From: JAEUMD01 sp044222395
GTDB taxonomy: Bacteria > Pseudomonadota > Alphaproteobacteria > Rhizobiales > Hyphomicrobiaceae
Length of the DNA: 64,000 nucleotides
Reading direction: 5' to 3'
NCBI GenBank assembly: GCA_044222395.1
Contig: JBGANK010000007.1
Span: forward strand, 1-64,000
The notes below the pieces were generated by a model. The model saw only the letters and a program-made list of their open reading frames with translations. It did not search any database and was not told where the DNA came from. This document shows positions 1-10,441 of this stretch, one piece after another. Every line of letters begins with the position of its first letter. The stretch's first letter is position 1. A program made the position numbers and the translations under genes.

Positions 1-330
<330 letters not shown>

Positions 331-524
331 GCTCTCATTTAGCAATGCTCATCGTTTTCGCTCACGCTGCTCTTCGGCGCGCTCCCGCGCCGGCGGCTTC
401 GCGAGGGCGGCACTCGTACCGGCGTCCGCTCGGACGCTTGCGCTCTAGCGGGCGCAGATGGTGCGAGGAACGATGGGCGTGAGAACAGCAGAAAGACCAA
501 ACCAGAAGTCTCACACGTCTCCGC

Positions 525-643
525 CGACCTGGTGATTATGGCGGGGTGGCTGCACCCGATCCCATTCCGAACTCGGCCGTGAAACGCCCCAGCGCCGATG
601 GTACTTCGTCTTAAGACGCGGGAGAGTAGGTCGTTGCCAGGTC
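525..643 (+). rRNA. rrf: 5S ribosomal RNA
   Basis: The conserved 5S core is visible: CCCGATCCCATTCCGAACTC (about 557-576), then GAAACGCCCCAGCGCCGATGG and the closing GGAGAGTAGGTC. The ends CGACCTGG and CCAGGTCT pair as the terminal stem. It lies in standard order after 23S. No tRNA is visible after it in the window. Confidence 0.95.
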
Positions 644-756
644 TGCCGAGCCGTGTGAGCTCTGGAAGAGAAGCGAAGCGCGATTGCAACGCGATTTGCC
701 GAACCAAGAAGTCATGAACCCTCTACACGAATTGGGAATTCCCTTCGGGGATCTCG

Positions 757-796
757 AACGCCGCCTGGGCCCCGCCCCGGCGGCGTTTTTTGTTTT
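757..796 (+). terminator. Rho-independent terminator of the rRNA operon
   Basis: AACGCCGCC (757-765) pairs perfectly with GGCGGCGTT (779-787) to form a 9-bp stem with a short GC-rich loop. It runs into a T-rich tail (TTTTTTGTTTT). It lies about 115 bases after 5S, where the rRNA transcript should end. Confidence 0.9.
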
Positions 797-957
797 CGCA
801 AGGGCAATCCCGCTTCCGATTCGCAACCGGCGACAAGACATTGGAAACCACGTTCCGGCGCATTCCCGACGTCTCATAAAGCCAAACTAATTTGCTGTCT
901 GATCTTTAACCGTACTTGACCAACCATTCCTCGAATTGAGCCAGATGGGGTTGGTCG

Positions 958-1941
958 ATGTCAGTCACCGCCAATGAGTCGCCACGCAAGCTTCCGCTGT
1001 GGTCGACGGTAGCCGGCGCGCACCGAGCGCTTTGGGCAGAGCGCAAAGCCCTGCTCCGCTTTGCATGGCCGTGGCTTGTTCTGTCCCTCGCGACGACCGC
1101 AGTCTTGGATTGGATGTATTTCCCGCGCTCTCAGCAGACCTCGGCAGAAATCAACCACGTCGACATTGCCTATTACGCCATTGCCACCTTGGTGCCGATG
1201 CTGGTGAGCGCGATCGTCTCCGTGTTTCTTCACCGCCGCATTCTCATTTCTGGACGCGACAGCGTTCCGGGGGCGCAAGCGCCGATGCCAATCGTGACCT
1301 CGTATCTCTGGCGGAATCTCCTTCTCAGCGCGATGGTTTGCGCGCCGTTCGCTCTGTTCGCACTAGCGGCGACGTTCGCTTCACAAGAGCTGAAGCAGAT
1401 GGCAGACGCGGAGGTGCCGCAGTTGGAGCTGTCGCTGCAGGCTGTGACGCAATCACAACCCGGCGATGACGCGTTTGCCGAGGGGCAAGCGCCTCTGCCG
1501 CAAACGGCGTTGCCCGAAGAGCTGCTCCCGTCGGTAGGCGGCGCTTGCATGTGCTTGGCAATCGTCGCTGCAATCTTACTTCCGTTGATTGTTCTATTCG
1601 CCTACCTGCCGACCCGCTTCGGACTCGCGTTGCCAGCCACCGCAGTTGGAAAGTCGCGCAACAGCTTTGCGGAATCCTGGAAGGCGACCCGACGCAACTT
1701 CTGGCGGCTCTTCTGGGGTAGCGTGCTGAGTGGTTGGCCGGTTTACGTTGTGCTTTGCGTGGCGCTTGCCCGGACACTTCTCACTGCCGAATCGCGCGTA
1801 CAGTACGCCGCTACCAATTCTGCCGTCGCGCTCGCGGGCTTGATTGCCGGCCTCATCTGGGTCGCGTTCTTCTCACTCTCCTACCGACACTTGATTCAAT
1901 CGTCTGAAGGTAATGCCGGCGTGACATCGACCAAACCCTGA
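958..1941 (+). CDS. Polytopic membrane protein, unknown function (copy 1)
   Basis: This 327-residue protein has about six hydrophobic segments, near residues 35-55, 68-92, 115-140, 195-225, 247-270 and 288-312, so it should sit in the inner membrane. I do not recognise the family. It is a clear paralog of the next gene: both share a region around WMYFPRSQ or WVYFPRSQ, a YLPTR/YIPTR motif, an FWRLFWG/FWPLFWG motif and a C-terminal LIWVAFFSL(S/A)YRHL block. The extra loop near residues 145-190 is acidic and is shorter in the paralog. The gap to the next gene is 17 bases, so the two are probably co-transcribed. No catalytic motif is visible. Confidence 0.8.
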   Translation: MSVTANESPRKLPLWSTVAGAHRALWAERKALLRFAWPWLVLSLATTAVLDWMYFPRSQQTSAEINHVDIAYYAIATLVPMLVSAIVSVFLHRRILISGRDSVPGAQAPMPIVTSYLWRNLLLSAMVCAPFALFALAATFASQELKQMADAEVPQLELSLQAVTQSQPGDDAFAEGQAPLPQTALPEELLPSVGGACMCLAIVAAILLPLIVLFAYLPTRFGLALPATAVGKSRNSFAESWKATRRNFWRLFWGSVLSGWPVYVVLCVALARTLLTAESRVQYAATNSAVALAGLIAGLIWVAFFSLSYRHLIQSSEGNAGVTSTKP

Positions 1942-1958
1942 TCAATGTTGGAAATCGA

Positions 1959-2801
1959 ATGTCGGGCCCGCTTCAAACCAAACTCCATTTTTGGCCGACC
2001 TTCATAGAAGCGCATCGCCTGCTGTGGTGCGATCGCGCAACGCTCGCGCGCTACGCATTGCCGTGGTTTGTGCTGCTTGTCGTCGCAGATGCCGTTTTGA
2101 ATTGGGTCTATTTTCCGCGCTCGCAGATCAAGGATCCGTCCGTAGTTTGGCCCGATCTGCTTCACGGTCTTGCAGTAATGCTCCTGCCGATGGTCATAGG
2201 TGCAATTGTCTACGTTCGCATACATCGCCGAATCCTTCTCGCCGAAGACATGCAGCCGAACCCTATCGTGCCACCTCTTCAACTCCTATTCGGCTATCTC
2301 GCGCGATGGCTCGCGCTTGGATTTTTCCTGCTCGTCCCGCTGGCCCTGGGCGCATTTATGATCCTTTCGCTGTCTGGTTGGGTGTCCGGAATGTTTGGCG
2401 CTTCTAATGGTAGCGCCGAATCTGAATGGGGGGCGCTCGACACGCTCTACACCGCCATGTTGGTCGCGCTCATTATCCCGGCGGCCTACATTCCGACGCG
2501 CCTCGCTATGATCCTTCCCGCCACCGCGATAGCCAGTCCAAAGCGAATACTCGCAGAAGCATGGCCTACGACGCGCGGCCATTTCTGGCCGTTATTCTGG
2601 GGTGGGTTCCTCGGCTATTGGCCTTTGATCGTTGCTACTGCCATTGCAATTGCAATGTTGGGCCTCGAGGACGAAAATCGCGTCGAATACGTCGCGAAAG
2701 AAGCCATCTTGACGACCATGACTTGCGCATCCGGCCTCATCTGGGTCGCGTTTTTCTCGCTCGCCTACCGTCATCTCGTCATGCGAACCGAGCCATCCTG
2801 A
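1959..2801 (+). CDS. Polytopic membrane protein, unknown function (copy 2)
   Basis: This 280-residue protein is a tandem paralog of the gene ending at 1941, with the same order of about six membrane segments and the same conserved blocks (WVYFPRSQ, IHRRILL, YIPTRLA, FWPLFWG, LIWVAFFSLAYRHL). The shared ends and differing middle loop suggest a local duplication followed by divergence. A GGA upstream of the ATG serves as a weak ribosome site. Function is unknown. It may work with copy 1 as a heteromeric membrane unit, but that is inference only. Confidence 0.8.
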   Translation: MSGPLQTKLHFWPTFIEAHRLLWCDRATLARYALPWFVLLVVADAVLNWVYFPRSQIKDPSVVWPDLLHGLAVMLLPMVIGAIVYVRIHRRILLAEDMQPNPIVPPLQLLFGYLARWLALGFFLLVPLALGAFMILSLSGWVSGMFGASNGSAESEWGALDTLYTAMLVALIIPAAYIPTRLAMILPATAIASPKRILAEAWPTTRGHFWPLFWGGFLGYWPLIVATAIAIAMLGLEDENRVEYVAKEAILTTMTCASGLIWVAFFSLAYRHLVMRTEPS

Positions 2802-3375
2802 CGCGGTCCTGAAGTCGCAAGGCAAAATGCAGCGCGCTGTTCCGAACTCCCAGCACCATCGACCATCATCAGCGCAAGTGATCGGCTCGGGTGATCGACG
2901 CGGCACATTGCGAAGGTCGATCAAGCACACGACACTCATTTCCTCTCGCGCACCATGCATCATGCGCGCGCCAACGGTTACGACGCCGTAGATCGAGACT
3001 TAGCTCAACCTTGAGCAGAATCCCCCAGCGATTACCCGCGCCGTTGATAACGATGTTTCATTACTTGCCATCGTATGGCCCGCCTCTGCGGCTACGTTGG
3101 TCGTTCTGATCGAGCCGGAGAATAGGCAATAAGCATCGGGGCTTATGCTGGCCGCAACGGTTGGCACGCAACTGAACACTTGATATTCTACTTGAGGTTT
3201 AGAACGATCAGGCGCCGTGCCAATTTTTTCGGGTGGGGCAGGGCGACATTAGAGATGGGGGAAAATCGACGCGAAGTCCGGGGCATCGGACTGCAATCTG
3301 TTTCTCGGGGGAAGTTCGGGTGTCATTGCCCGGAGTCGGGGGGTAGTGCTTGAACTTGCGTATGAGTAACCGGGA
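2802..3375. other. Intergenic region, no gene seen
   Basis: These 574 bases separate the membrane-protein pair from the Srf operon. No open frame here looks coding. A small hairpin is present (ATAAGC 3129-3134 with GCTTAT 3141-3146). The region should hold the Srf operon promoter, but I could not fix convincing -35/-10 boxes. Confidence 0.6.
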
Positions 3376-6174
3376 ATGTCGAACGCCGAGCAGCGCGCGG
3401 TAAGAGAAAGTACGTCGATTGCAGGTCCAGGTTCAGCGGGCGCGAACCCGTTGATCGCAACCGTGTCCAGGCTCATTCCGCGCTCAGGTATCCAGTTCAT
3501 CGACTTGCGCATCGATGCGAGCGCGCTATCCGCGACGCGCGGCAGGTTTGTCGAGGATGACGATCCTGATCATGGTCCGCTGCTGGTGCCGCTCGTCGAG
3601 CAGCCCGACAAGGACGGTATCGAATGGCACCCCATAACGGATGAGCGGCTCGGGCCAAATCAGGCGCTCTGGCTGAGCGGCCACGATGCGCTCGAACCCT
3701 TCCTCGGCTCGTGGATTCCTCTTCCCTATTTCAGATTCCTCGGTCGCAACGAGGATGGCGAGCCGCGCTTCGATGTAGGACCGGCGAACTGGGCGCGGCT
3801 CTATGTCGAACGCCCGCAAAAGGACTTGCGTGACATCAAAGCGCTCAAGGCGGTGCTTGCTATCGACACGCAAGTAGACAGCCGCAGCCGCATTGAGCAG
3901 TCCGACTATGTCGCGCCAAACCTCGATGACGTCGTCTTTGCACCGACCTTCAAGTTGGCGACCGACTCGATCCATTTGGACGATTTTCTGAGTGCCCAAT
4001 GGTTCGACGCCTGGCTGACGCGCCTCTTCACGCGCTACGAGGCAGACCGCGGCAAGGACGCTTCCAAGCCTGCCGGCCACAACGACGCGCGGACCGGCGA
4101 TCCCATCACCCTGGAGCGCGTCGCCCGCTACCTGACGCTGTTGAACGTGCTCGACATCGACACCGTGATGCCGCAGCTGCAGTTCGTCGATGTCAGGTCG
4201 GCGCATTGGCGCACGCGGCACACCGCCGTCGACCTGCTGCTCGACATCGACTCGCCGGACACCGAAGCTGCCATCATCGCCAGCGGCGAATCCGCCAGCC
4301 CCGACCGAGGCAAGTCATCCGAGCCGCTGAGGATCCGCGATCTGTCGCGGCCGACCCTAACGCACACGGGTCCATTCCGCACCCTGGCCGAGTTCGCAGC
4401 GCCCAATTTCGGCGACGACCGCTCATCGATGCTGTCCGGCCGCTCCAATGCCTTCTTCTGGCCGAGTCTGGTGCGCGTAGGAACGGAGGGGCTGCGCCTT
4501 TCCAATGCCGCCAGCGCCGCTCCTGGCCAGACCGGATTGCACAGTCTGCTGCGCGGCCTGCGCCAGACAGCGCCACTCGAAGGCGTCTGGAGGTTCGGTC
4601 ATGCCAACGGCGAGGCCGAGGAGGCAGGGTCCATGGTCTCCGGCCTGCTGCTCTCGCATATTGCAGAGGATGGTGCGGTGATCGGCGCCTGCAATGTCGG
4701 CGACGTCGTGCCCGCGCCGGCACTGCGCCCGCATTTCTCGCCCTCATCGATCATCTCGATGTTCGTTGCCGAATGCCTTCTGCACGCCATCGCTCAGATC
4801 AACGATCCCAACCAGGTGAGTGCGAACGCCCAGGTTCAGCGATTGAACCGTGTCCTGCTCACATGCCCATTTTCCGCACCTCCCGACGAGCGCGAGCTGC
4901 TGAAGAAGCGCGTCGAGGACGCGCTTGATCTCATCTGGACCGCCTTCGGCTGGACCGATGATGACGCGATCGCGCCGCCACGCCCCGAAGTGGTCTTGCA
5001 CTTGGATGCCGGACTGTCCGCCCAGGTCGCATTCCTCCACGATGAAATTCAGAATCGCTACGCAGGCAGCGCGCGCCAGTTTGTTTCGCTGCTCGGACGC
5101 TCAGGAAACGGCAAATCCAACGGTCTGCGCATCGCCGCGCTCGACATCTCCGGACATGCCAGCAGTCTGTCGATCGTCAACTATCGATTGGGCGCCGAAG
5201 GGCAACTCATCCCAGAAGCAGAGATGGCTGACCGCACAGACATTTGCGGCGACAGCCTCACAGAAGCGGTAACCAAGGCACACATTCTACCAGCCATTGC
5301 GACGGCGCTTGAAGCTGCAGGACATCCCAACGGTGTTGGGCTGATTTCCCGTCTCGGAAATTCTTTGGGCTCCGAGGGAGTATTGCTTGGCCGCCACTTT
5401 TCGGCTCGTTTTCTGCGCAAGGTGCTTATGCCCGCGGCGTCGGCATTGATCGACGTGCATCAGGCGATGGTAGGCACGATCGCCGGCACTTCCGCGCGCC
5501 GCTTGACGATCGATCGCCTCGTACGCCTGGGGGACGGACGCATGGGACCGCTTGACAAGAAGTTCGAAAGTCTGGCTGCCGCGGGAGGCGCACGCAATTT
5601 CCGCCTCGGCGCTGTCGGCGTCAATCTTCGCTCGCACGAATTCTCGCAAACCATGTCGAAGCATCTTCGCGCGTTGTTGCAGCGGGCAAGCGAGGCGATC
5701 CGCCTGAGCGGCGCCGACGTGCTGATATTGAATGGACACTATGCAGAGCTCGCCGAGGTGAAGGGACTTCTGCACCAGCAGCTGCCGCTGGCACCGCACC
5801 GGATCATCAGCATGAATTCACGTGTCAGGGACGACGCGGAAGACGGCGACCAGGCGGACGCGGCGGGTACGCGAATGGCAACCTTGGTGCGTGCCTCCCA
5901 GTGCAGCTTTGGTACCAATGGTCAGTTCAATCGCATCGGCGCGGTGGCGTCCGAGCTCAAGCAGATCGAGCCGCCGCGTGCCGGCCGGGCGGCGTTCGAA
6001 AAGGACACCCGCGAGGGTGACGATCGCGCTCATTTCTCCGCCTGGGACAGCGACACCGCCCAGGCGCTGGGAGATCTGTCCAACGAACCCGCGGTTTCCA
6101 CCGGCGTCCTGTCATTGAAACCAGACGCCACAAGCACAAGCGAACCCGACGTCGTGACGGAGGGCGCCGAATGA
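3376..6174 (+). CDS. srfB: SrfB-like protein (virulence factor SrfB family)
   Basis: This 932-residue protein matches the SrfB family in size, in overall texture and in being followed directly by a SrfC-like gene. SrfB was named from Salmonella as an SsrB-regulated factor; its biochemical role is unsettled and it is thought to contain an actin/Hsp70-like nucleotide-binding core. Here the expected phosphate-loop block near residue 583 reads ALDISGHASSLSIV, where family members usually show a glycine-rich DIGGGTTD-type loop, so it looks altered. Just before it, GRSGNGKS (about residues 573-580) fits a Walker A consensus. There is no signal peptide. The gene ends in an ATGA overlap with the SrfC-like gene. 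It is the first gene of a five-gene operon. Confidence 0.75.
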   Translation: MSNAEQRAVRESTSIAGPGSAGANPLIATVSRLIPRSGIQFIDLRIDASALSATRGRFVEDDDPDHGPLLVPLVEQPDKDGIEWHPITDERLGPNQALWLSGHDALEPFLGSWIPLPYFRFLGRNEDGEPRFDVGPANWARLYVERPQKDLRDIKALKAVLAIDTQVDSRSRIEQSDYVAPNLDDVVFAPTFKLATDSIHLDDFLSAQWFDAWLTRLFTRYEADRGKDASKPAGHNDARTGDPITLERVARYLTLLNVLDIDTVMPQLQFVDVRSAHWRTRHTAVDLLLDIDSPDTEAAIIASGESASPDRGKSSEPLRIRDLSRPTLTHTGPFRTLAEFAAPNFGDDRSSMLSGRSNAFFWPSLVRVGTEGLRLSNAASAAPGQTGLHSLLRGLRQTAPLEGVWRFGHANGEAEEAGSMVSGLLLSHIAEDGAVIGACNVGDVVPAPALRPHFSPSSIISMFVAECLLHAIAQINDPNQVSANAQVQRLNRVLLTCPFSAPPDERELLKKRVEDALDLIWTAFGWTDDDAIAPPRPEVVLHLDAGLSAQVAFLHDEIQNRYAGSARQFVSLLGRSGNGKSNGLRIAALDISGHASSLSIVNYRLGAEGQLIPEAEMADRTDICGDSLTEAVTKAHILPAIATALEAAGHPNGVGLISRLGNSLGSEGVLLGRHFSARFLRKVLMPAASALIDVHQAMVGTIAGTSARRLTIDRLVRLGDGRMGPLDKKFESLAAAGGARNFRLGAVGVNLRSHEFSQTMSKHLRALLQRASEAIRLSGADVLILNGHYAELAEVKGLLHQQLPLAPHRIISMNSRVRDDAEDGDQADAAGTRMATLVRASQCSFGTNGQFNRIGAVASELKQIEPPRAGRAAFEKDTREGDDRAHFSAWDSDTAQALGDLSNEPAVSTGVLSLKPDATSTSEPDVVTEGAE

Positions 6175-8789
6175 CGCCCCAGCAGAAACTGACCATTGAC
6201 GTCAATCAGTCGATTCAACGGGTCGGCCACCTGTCGCATTGGCTGCAGCGCAATCGACCCTCGATCGGTGAATGCGAGACGGGCCTGCGCCAGGTCTTGA
6301 AGATGCTGACCGTGCGCTATCATACCTTGCAGCAGGCGGTGGATTTGCCTCCCGGCATCGCCGTTGTGGGCGAGTCCTGCAAACTGCGCGCGGAAATGGT
6401 GAGGGCGCTGACGCTTACGCGCGACGCCAAGTCGTCGGCGCAGGAAGTCGGCAGCGACGACGCGGCGATTCTCAAGCAGATGCAGGCGGCGGGAAGCGCC
6501 ATGCACCGCGCCGTTGCCGTCCGCTATCGCCTCGCCGACGCGCCTGTCGCTCCGACGCAGGATCACCCCTATCGCCTTGGCTTGCTGAACATCGCCGATC
6601 TTGCGGCCATCATGACGCGCGTGCACCAGATCTGCTTCCCGCACGCTTTTGACGTGAAGGCCACGCTTGCCCGCCTGGAGGAAATCCGTGAGGAGGTCGC
6701 AGACAAGGTCAGGCCCGCCACGCTCCCGGGTTTCACCCAGGCCGACGTATATCGGCTGAAGGATACGTTTGACCGGCTTTATCCTGACGTGCCCGCTCTG
6801 AAGCTGCTTGCGGCTTCCGATTACTGGGATGACCTCGCCGAGGTCGCAGCGCATATCTCCGATTCCGAGCGGATCAAGGTGTTGTCGATATTGTGGTCGG
6901 GCCAACCCGACCTGACAATGTTGTTCCGGGACATGGTCGAAAGCCTGGCTCGATTGGGCTACGTCAACGAGGCGTTCTGCACACATGAAGCGTTCGTCGA
7001 GCGCGGACCGGCATCGGGAACGTTCGCCGCCCACGACGAAAGCATCCTCGACGCGCGAACCGTGCAGTGCCTGGCCGATCGCAAGGATACCGGTGTGCGC
7101 GTGGTCGGCCGTTATGGCAATCCCGGTACCTTGAGGCGATCGCTCGTTGCCGCGCTGACGACCGACCTGACAATTGCGATCCCGATGCCGGCAGCGGCAG
7201 TCTTGGCCGGCGTCGATGTCGTCGACTTCCCCACCGTCGATCTCCCTGCCGATCTGACCGTCATGATGCCGCGCAAGGGCAAGCGCCACTTCGCTGCGGC
7301 AGGGCCATCCGAGTCTGAACTCCTCGGCGTGTTTGCTCACGTCAAGACGCTGCATCTGCTGGACCGCGCCTGCTATTGCCATGGTCTGACCTGCCTCGTT
7401 GCATGTGTCGAGCCTGATAGCGAGCCAACCGACGTGTTGCCCGGCGTGGTCGGCGACTGGATCGAGCTGGTTCAGGGCGATGAGCCGCACGAACGCGAGC
7501 GCAGCCAGATGGGATTGTTCGTCGTCGCGGCGGACCACGCCGATCACTCGCAGCCGGCGATCGGCGCAAACGGTGTCGGCGAGGCTTCGTGTGCCCATGT
7601 GAGTACTCGTATTGCCAGCTCAATCGCCGGTTCATCCGCGTGGCTGGGCGAGTGGACGCCGGGCCGCCCGTTCACGAACACATTCACCATGCGCCTCGAT
7701 CGAAGCAGCGATCCAGCCGCCGCAACGGCACGACAGCTCATCGGCACGGGCGAGGATCGCAAGGCTGACGGCGCCACCAACGGATCGCACTTCGAAACGT
7801 CGGCAGGGCGTCACGCGGACGATGGCATCGTCCTGCCGTGCACGCCGATCGGCACGCGAGCGGAGGCTGAGAGGTTCCTGCGGCGTGTCTCCGAGGTGGC
7901 AAAGGATGGCGCCAAGCAACGTCAGTTGCGCCGCCAGCTTGCCGACCTGCATCGCCGCGTGCGCGGGCGACTGGTCCGCTATCACCAGGACGAAGATCCG
8001 ACCGGCCTCAATGACTGGCGGCAGCGGATTGCAGCAGTCCTCGATCACAGGCTTGAGGCCGTCGCGGCGCGCAATCGGCTGGGATTGTTGTTGTCTTGCC
8101 TGAGCATCGACGAGAACGAACTGGTCGCGATCTATCGGCGCTCAGAGCTGGCGGCCATCGAAGCGCGCCTGCGCTCGCCCGCACGCCAGATCGTCGATGC
8201 GGCAGCGGATGCGGAAGGTCGCGGCGCCGGCACGCCACCAATTCCCCGGACGCTTGCGATCACCCTGGCAGAAACGGTGATTGGCTACTGGTTCGCCGCC
8301 ATGCGGCGTGCTGCGTGGTCCGAGCGCCTGTGTCGTGAGATCGGTCTGCAGGGCTGGCTGATCGAGCACCTCGTCGATGAGATCGGCATTGGCGCCGTCC
8401 GTCTGGGGCTCGTGCGCCGCGTCGCCGAGGTGATCGAGACGGCAGTGGCGCGCACACACGGCGGCGAACGGTCGTTTTCCAGCTCGGTCGGCGCAGTGTT
8501 GCACGGCTTTCTGGAGCGGTTCGATCTCGACACTGCGCGGCCCAGACGCGCCGGCGATCCAGCTTCCGGCGCGGCCGGCAACTTTGACGCCGCCGAGGCG
8601 AACGACAAGGACGAACCTTCGGCCACCGAAGTGCCAGCGCCCTTGTCGGAATCATGGCGCCTGGCGCTTTCTGCATTCATCAGGGCCAATATTGGCTCAG
8701 CACGCAATTGGTCGGCCACCGATGCCACTGCCGACCTGGCGCGTTTGTTGTCGGAGTTTCCACAAAGCCGATTCGAGGTTGAGTCGTGA
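6171..8789 (+). CDS. srfC: SrfC-like protein (putative virulence factor SrfC family)
   Basis: This 872-residue cytoplasmic protein has a SrfC-like layout. A helical N-terminus (QSIQRVGHLSHWLQ) leads to a beta strand and loop at residues 62-72, IAVVGESCKLR, placed where SrfC proteins carry a GTPase-like P-loop. The GK[ST] signature is absent here, so nucleotide binding by this loop is doubtful. The middle holds a long mixed region with an IPMPAAAVLAGVDVVDFPTVDLP stretch in the position of a GTPase switch segment, and the C-terminus is mostly helical. It overlaps the gene before (ATGA) and the one after (GTGA), which implies translational coupling and fixed stoichiometry. Confidence 0.7.
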   Translation: MTPQQKLTIDVNQSIQRVGHLSHWLQRNRPSIGECETGLRQVLKMLTVRYHTLQQAVDLPPGIAVVGESCKLRAEMVRALTLTRDAKSSAQEVGSDDAAILKQMQAAGSAMHRAVAVRYRLADAPVAPTQDHPYRLGLLNIADLAAIMTRVHQICFPHAFDVKATLARLEEIREEVADKVRPATLPGFTQADVYRLKDTFDRLYPDVPALKLLAASDYWDDLAEVAAHISDSERIKVLSILWSGQPDLTMLFRDMVESLARLGYVNEAFCTHEAFVERGPASGTFAAHDESILDARTVQCLADRKDTGVRVVGRYGNPGTLRRSLVAALTTDLTIAIPMPAAAVLAGVDVVDFPTVDLPADLTVMMPRKGKRHFAAAGPSESELLGVFAHVKTLHLLDRACYCHGLTCLVACVEPDSEPTDVLPGVVGDWIELVQGDEPHERERSQMGLFVVAADHADHSQPAIGANGVGEASCAHVSTRIASSIAGSSAWLGEWTPGRPFTNTFTMRLDRSSDPAAATARQLIGTGEDRKADGATNGSHFETSAGRHADDGIVLPCTPIGTRAEAERFLRRVSEVAKDGAKQRQLRRQLADLHRRVRGRLVRYHQDEDPTGLNDWRQRIAAVLDHRLEAVAARNRLGLLLSCLSIDENELVAIYRRSELAAIEARLRSPARQIVDAAADAEGRGAGTPPIPRTLAITLAETVIGYWFAAMRRAAWSERLCREIGLQGWLIEHLVDEIGIGAVRLGLVRRVAEVIETAVARTHGGERSFSSSVGAVLHGFLERFDLDTARPRRAGDPASGAAGNFDAAEANDKDEPSATEVPAPLSESWRLALSAFIRANIGSARNWSATDATADLARLLSEFPQSRFEVES

Positions 8790-10441
8790 AGGGCGCAAAG
8801 ATTGAGATCGTCAGGGACGAGTCGGATTTCAGCGAAGGCGATGCCGTCCTTCGACTGGTCGACGTATTCGAGCTGCCGGAGAAGCCGATTTTCAGGATCG
8901 GCCCGCTGGACGAGGATGCCAGTCTCGAGCAGCAGCCGGGCTGGCCTGCGGGTGATCTGACCGCAAGCAAGATGCGTGTGGGCACGACCGGCGTCGAGAT
9001 GCTGATCGATCAGCAGGTCGTCGACGCACCTGCATTGCTGCCGGGAACGCCCGTCGTCATCACCATACCGTCGGCGTCGATCAAGCAGGAGCTGCGCTGG
9101 CCGAGTCTTCCTGCCGTTCGCAAAGTACAAAGAAGCATGGTCGTCGTCAGTGCCGAGAAGCGCCGCGCGGAAATAGCGGCACGCGCCAAGGCACGACGCG
9201 CCGAGCTTGAAAGCATGGCAGCCGTGCGGCTGGCGGCCGAGGCCAATGCCGCCGCCGTAGAGAACGAGGTGGTCGACCAGTCATCCGCGATCGCCGTTGG
9301 CGAAGGTCTGTCGCGTCTCGAGGTAAAGCGCAAGGGCAACATGAAGCTGGTTGCGTCAAACGGCGAGCCGAGTGCCGCGCCCAAGGCCGCGATGCCCCAG
9401 GTGGCACCTCCCGAGCCGCCGCCTGAGCACAAGCGGGATGAGCCGCCGCCCATGCCGCCGCCACCGCCGGCCCCGTTCTCACCGCCCGTGACCGCGGCGG
9501 CGCTGACGTCGCTGGTTCCCCCGCCGCTGCCGCCCGCAATACCGCCACGTGTGCCGTCCTACGCATCGCATCCCACGCCCGGCTCCTACTCCGGACAGCC
9601 GCCACCGGGCGCGTTCCAGGATCCGCCGCTGCCTGACTTCTACCCATCGATGCATTCCAACCCTCAGCCGGCTCCGTTGATGGCGCCGTCGTCGGGTCGC
9701 CCGCCGTCGCTTCCCGCACGATCCATGGCGCATTCCCACGCGATGCCGGCAAGCCAGAACGCGTTGGCGAACTACCTGCCCGCTCATAGTCCGCGGTTTT
9801 TGACCCGCACCTCCGAGAACCCAGAAAATGTCCGCACGTTCCAGCGCGCGTTCGGTCTGGGTTTCCTGGTTGCGGCCGTGTTGGCACTGGCATCGTCATT
9901 CGCCCTGCGCGGTGACGTAGCAGGACTGCTGTCACAGTCATCGAGGATGGCGGACCTGTCGGCTGCCGCAGCCCCTGTGACGATGAACGAGCTGAGTTCG
10001 ATTTTGACGCTTCCCGATCGCTCGGACCAGGGGGCATCAAGCCAGGGTGCCAACCTTACCGACGCCCTCAAGAATGCCGATCAGGGCCTCGTCGGAGCGA
10101 CACCCGAAGAGAAGGCCGAGGCCAAGTACTGGCTGCGCAAGTCGCTGGCACTTGGACTTGGTGATCAGCGCCTGATCTGGGCCATGACGCAGCTGGGAAC
10201 GCTTTACGCCGCACCAGCCAACGGTGCCCCCGATTACGCGGCGGCCAGCACGCTGTGGCAGCTCGCGGCCGCTCAAGGCGATCCCATTGCGATGTGCTTC
10301 CTCGCTTCGCTCTATGAGTATGGACTGGGCCAGGCCCAGGATACGGCGCAGGCACTCAAGCTCTACCGCACCGCCAAGGCCAAAGGCGGGTGCCGCAACG
10401 TCGACCAGGCCATTGCGAGGCTGACAAAGGTTGGACAATGA
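8786..10441 (+). CDS. Membrane-anchored Pro-rich protein with Sel1-like repeats
   Basis: The start is a GTG overlapping the stop of the SrfC-like gene. This 551-residue product has a folded N-terminal domain (about 1-110, rich in strands), a charged helix (about 120-165), a long Pro-rich linker (about 210-320), one membrane span near residues 352-372 and a C-terminal helical part. That part, around 440-540, resembles Sel1/TPR-like repeats (ALGLGDQRLIWAMTQLGTLY and AMCFLASLYEYGLG). The N-terminus is probably cytoplasmic with the Srf proteins, and the Sel1 part periplasmic. The position suggests the third Srf partner, but I cannot claim it is SrfA. It ends in an ATGA overlap with the next gene. 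Confidence 0.7.
   Translation: MKGAKIEIVRDESDFSEGDAVLRLVDVFELPEKPIFRIGPLDEDASLEQQPGWPAGDLTASKMRVGTTGVEMLIDQQVVDAPALLPGTPVVITIPSASIKQELRWPSLPAVRKVQRSMVVVSAEKRRAEIAARAKARRAELESMAAVRLAAEANAAAVENEVVDQSSAIAVGEGLSRLEVKRKGNMKLVASNGEPSAAPKAAMPQVAPPEPPPEHKRDEPPPMPPPPPAPFSPPVTAAALTSLVPPPLPPAIPPRVPSYASHPTPGSYSGQPPPGAFQDPPLPDFYPSMHSNPQPAPLMAPSSGRPPSLPARSMAHSHAMPASQNALANYLPAHSPRFLTRTSENPENVRTFQRAFGLGFLVAAVLALASSFALRGDVAGLLSQSSRMADLSAAAAPVTMNELSSILTLPDRSDQGASSQGANLTDALKNADQGLVGATPEEKAEAKYWLRKSLALGLGDQRLIWAMTQLGTLYAAPANGAPDYAAASTLWQLAAAQGDPIAMCFLASLYEYGLGQAQDTAQALKLYRTAKAKGGCRNVDQAIARLTKVGQ

Noticed and set aside
6030..7598. 522-codon minus-strand frame
   Set aside because: Antisense to the SrfC-like gene; composition reflects high third-position GC, and there is no ribosome site or recognisable domain.
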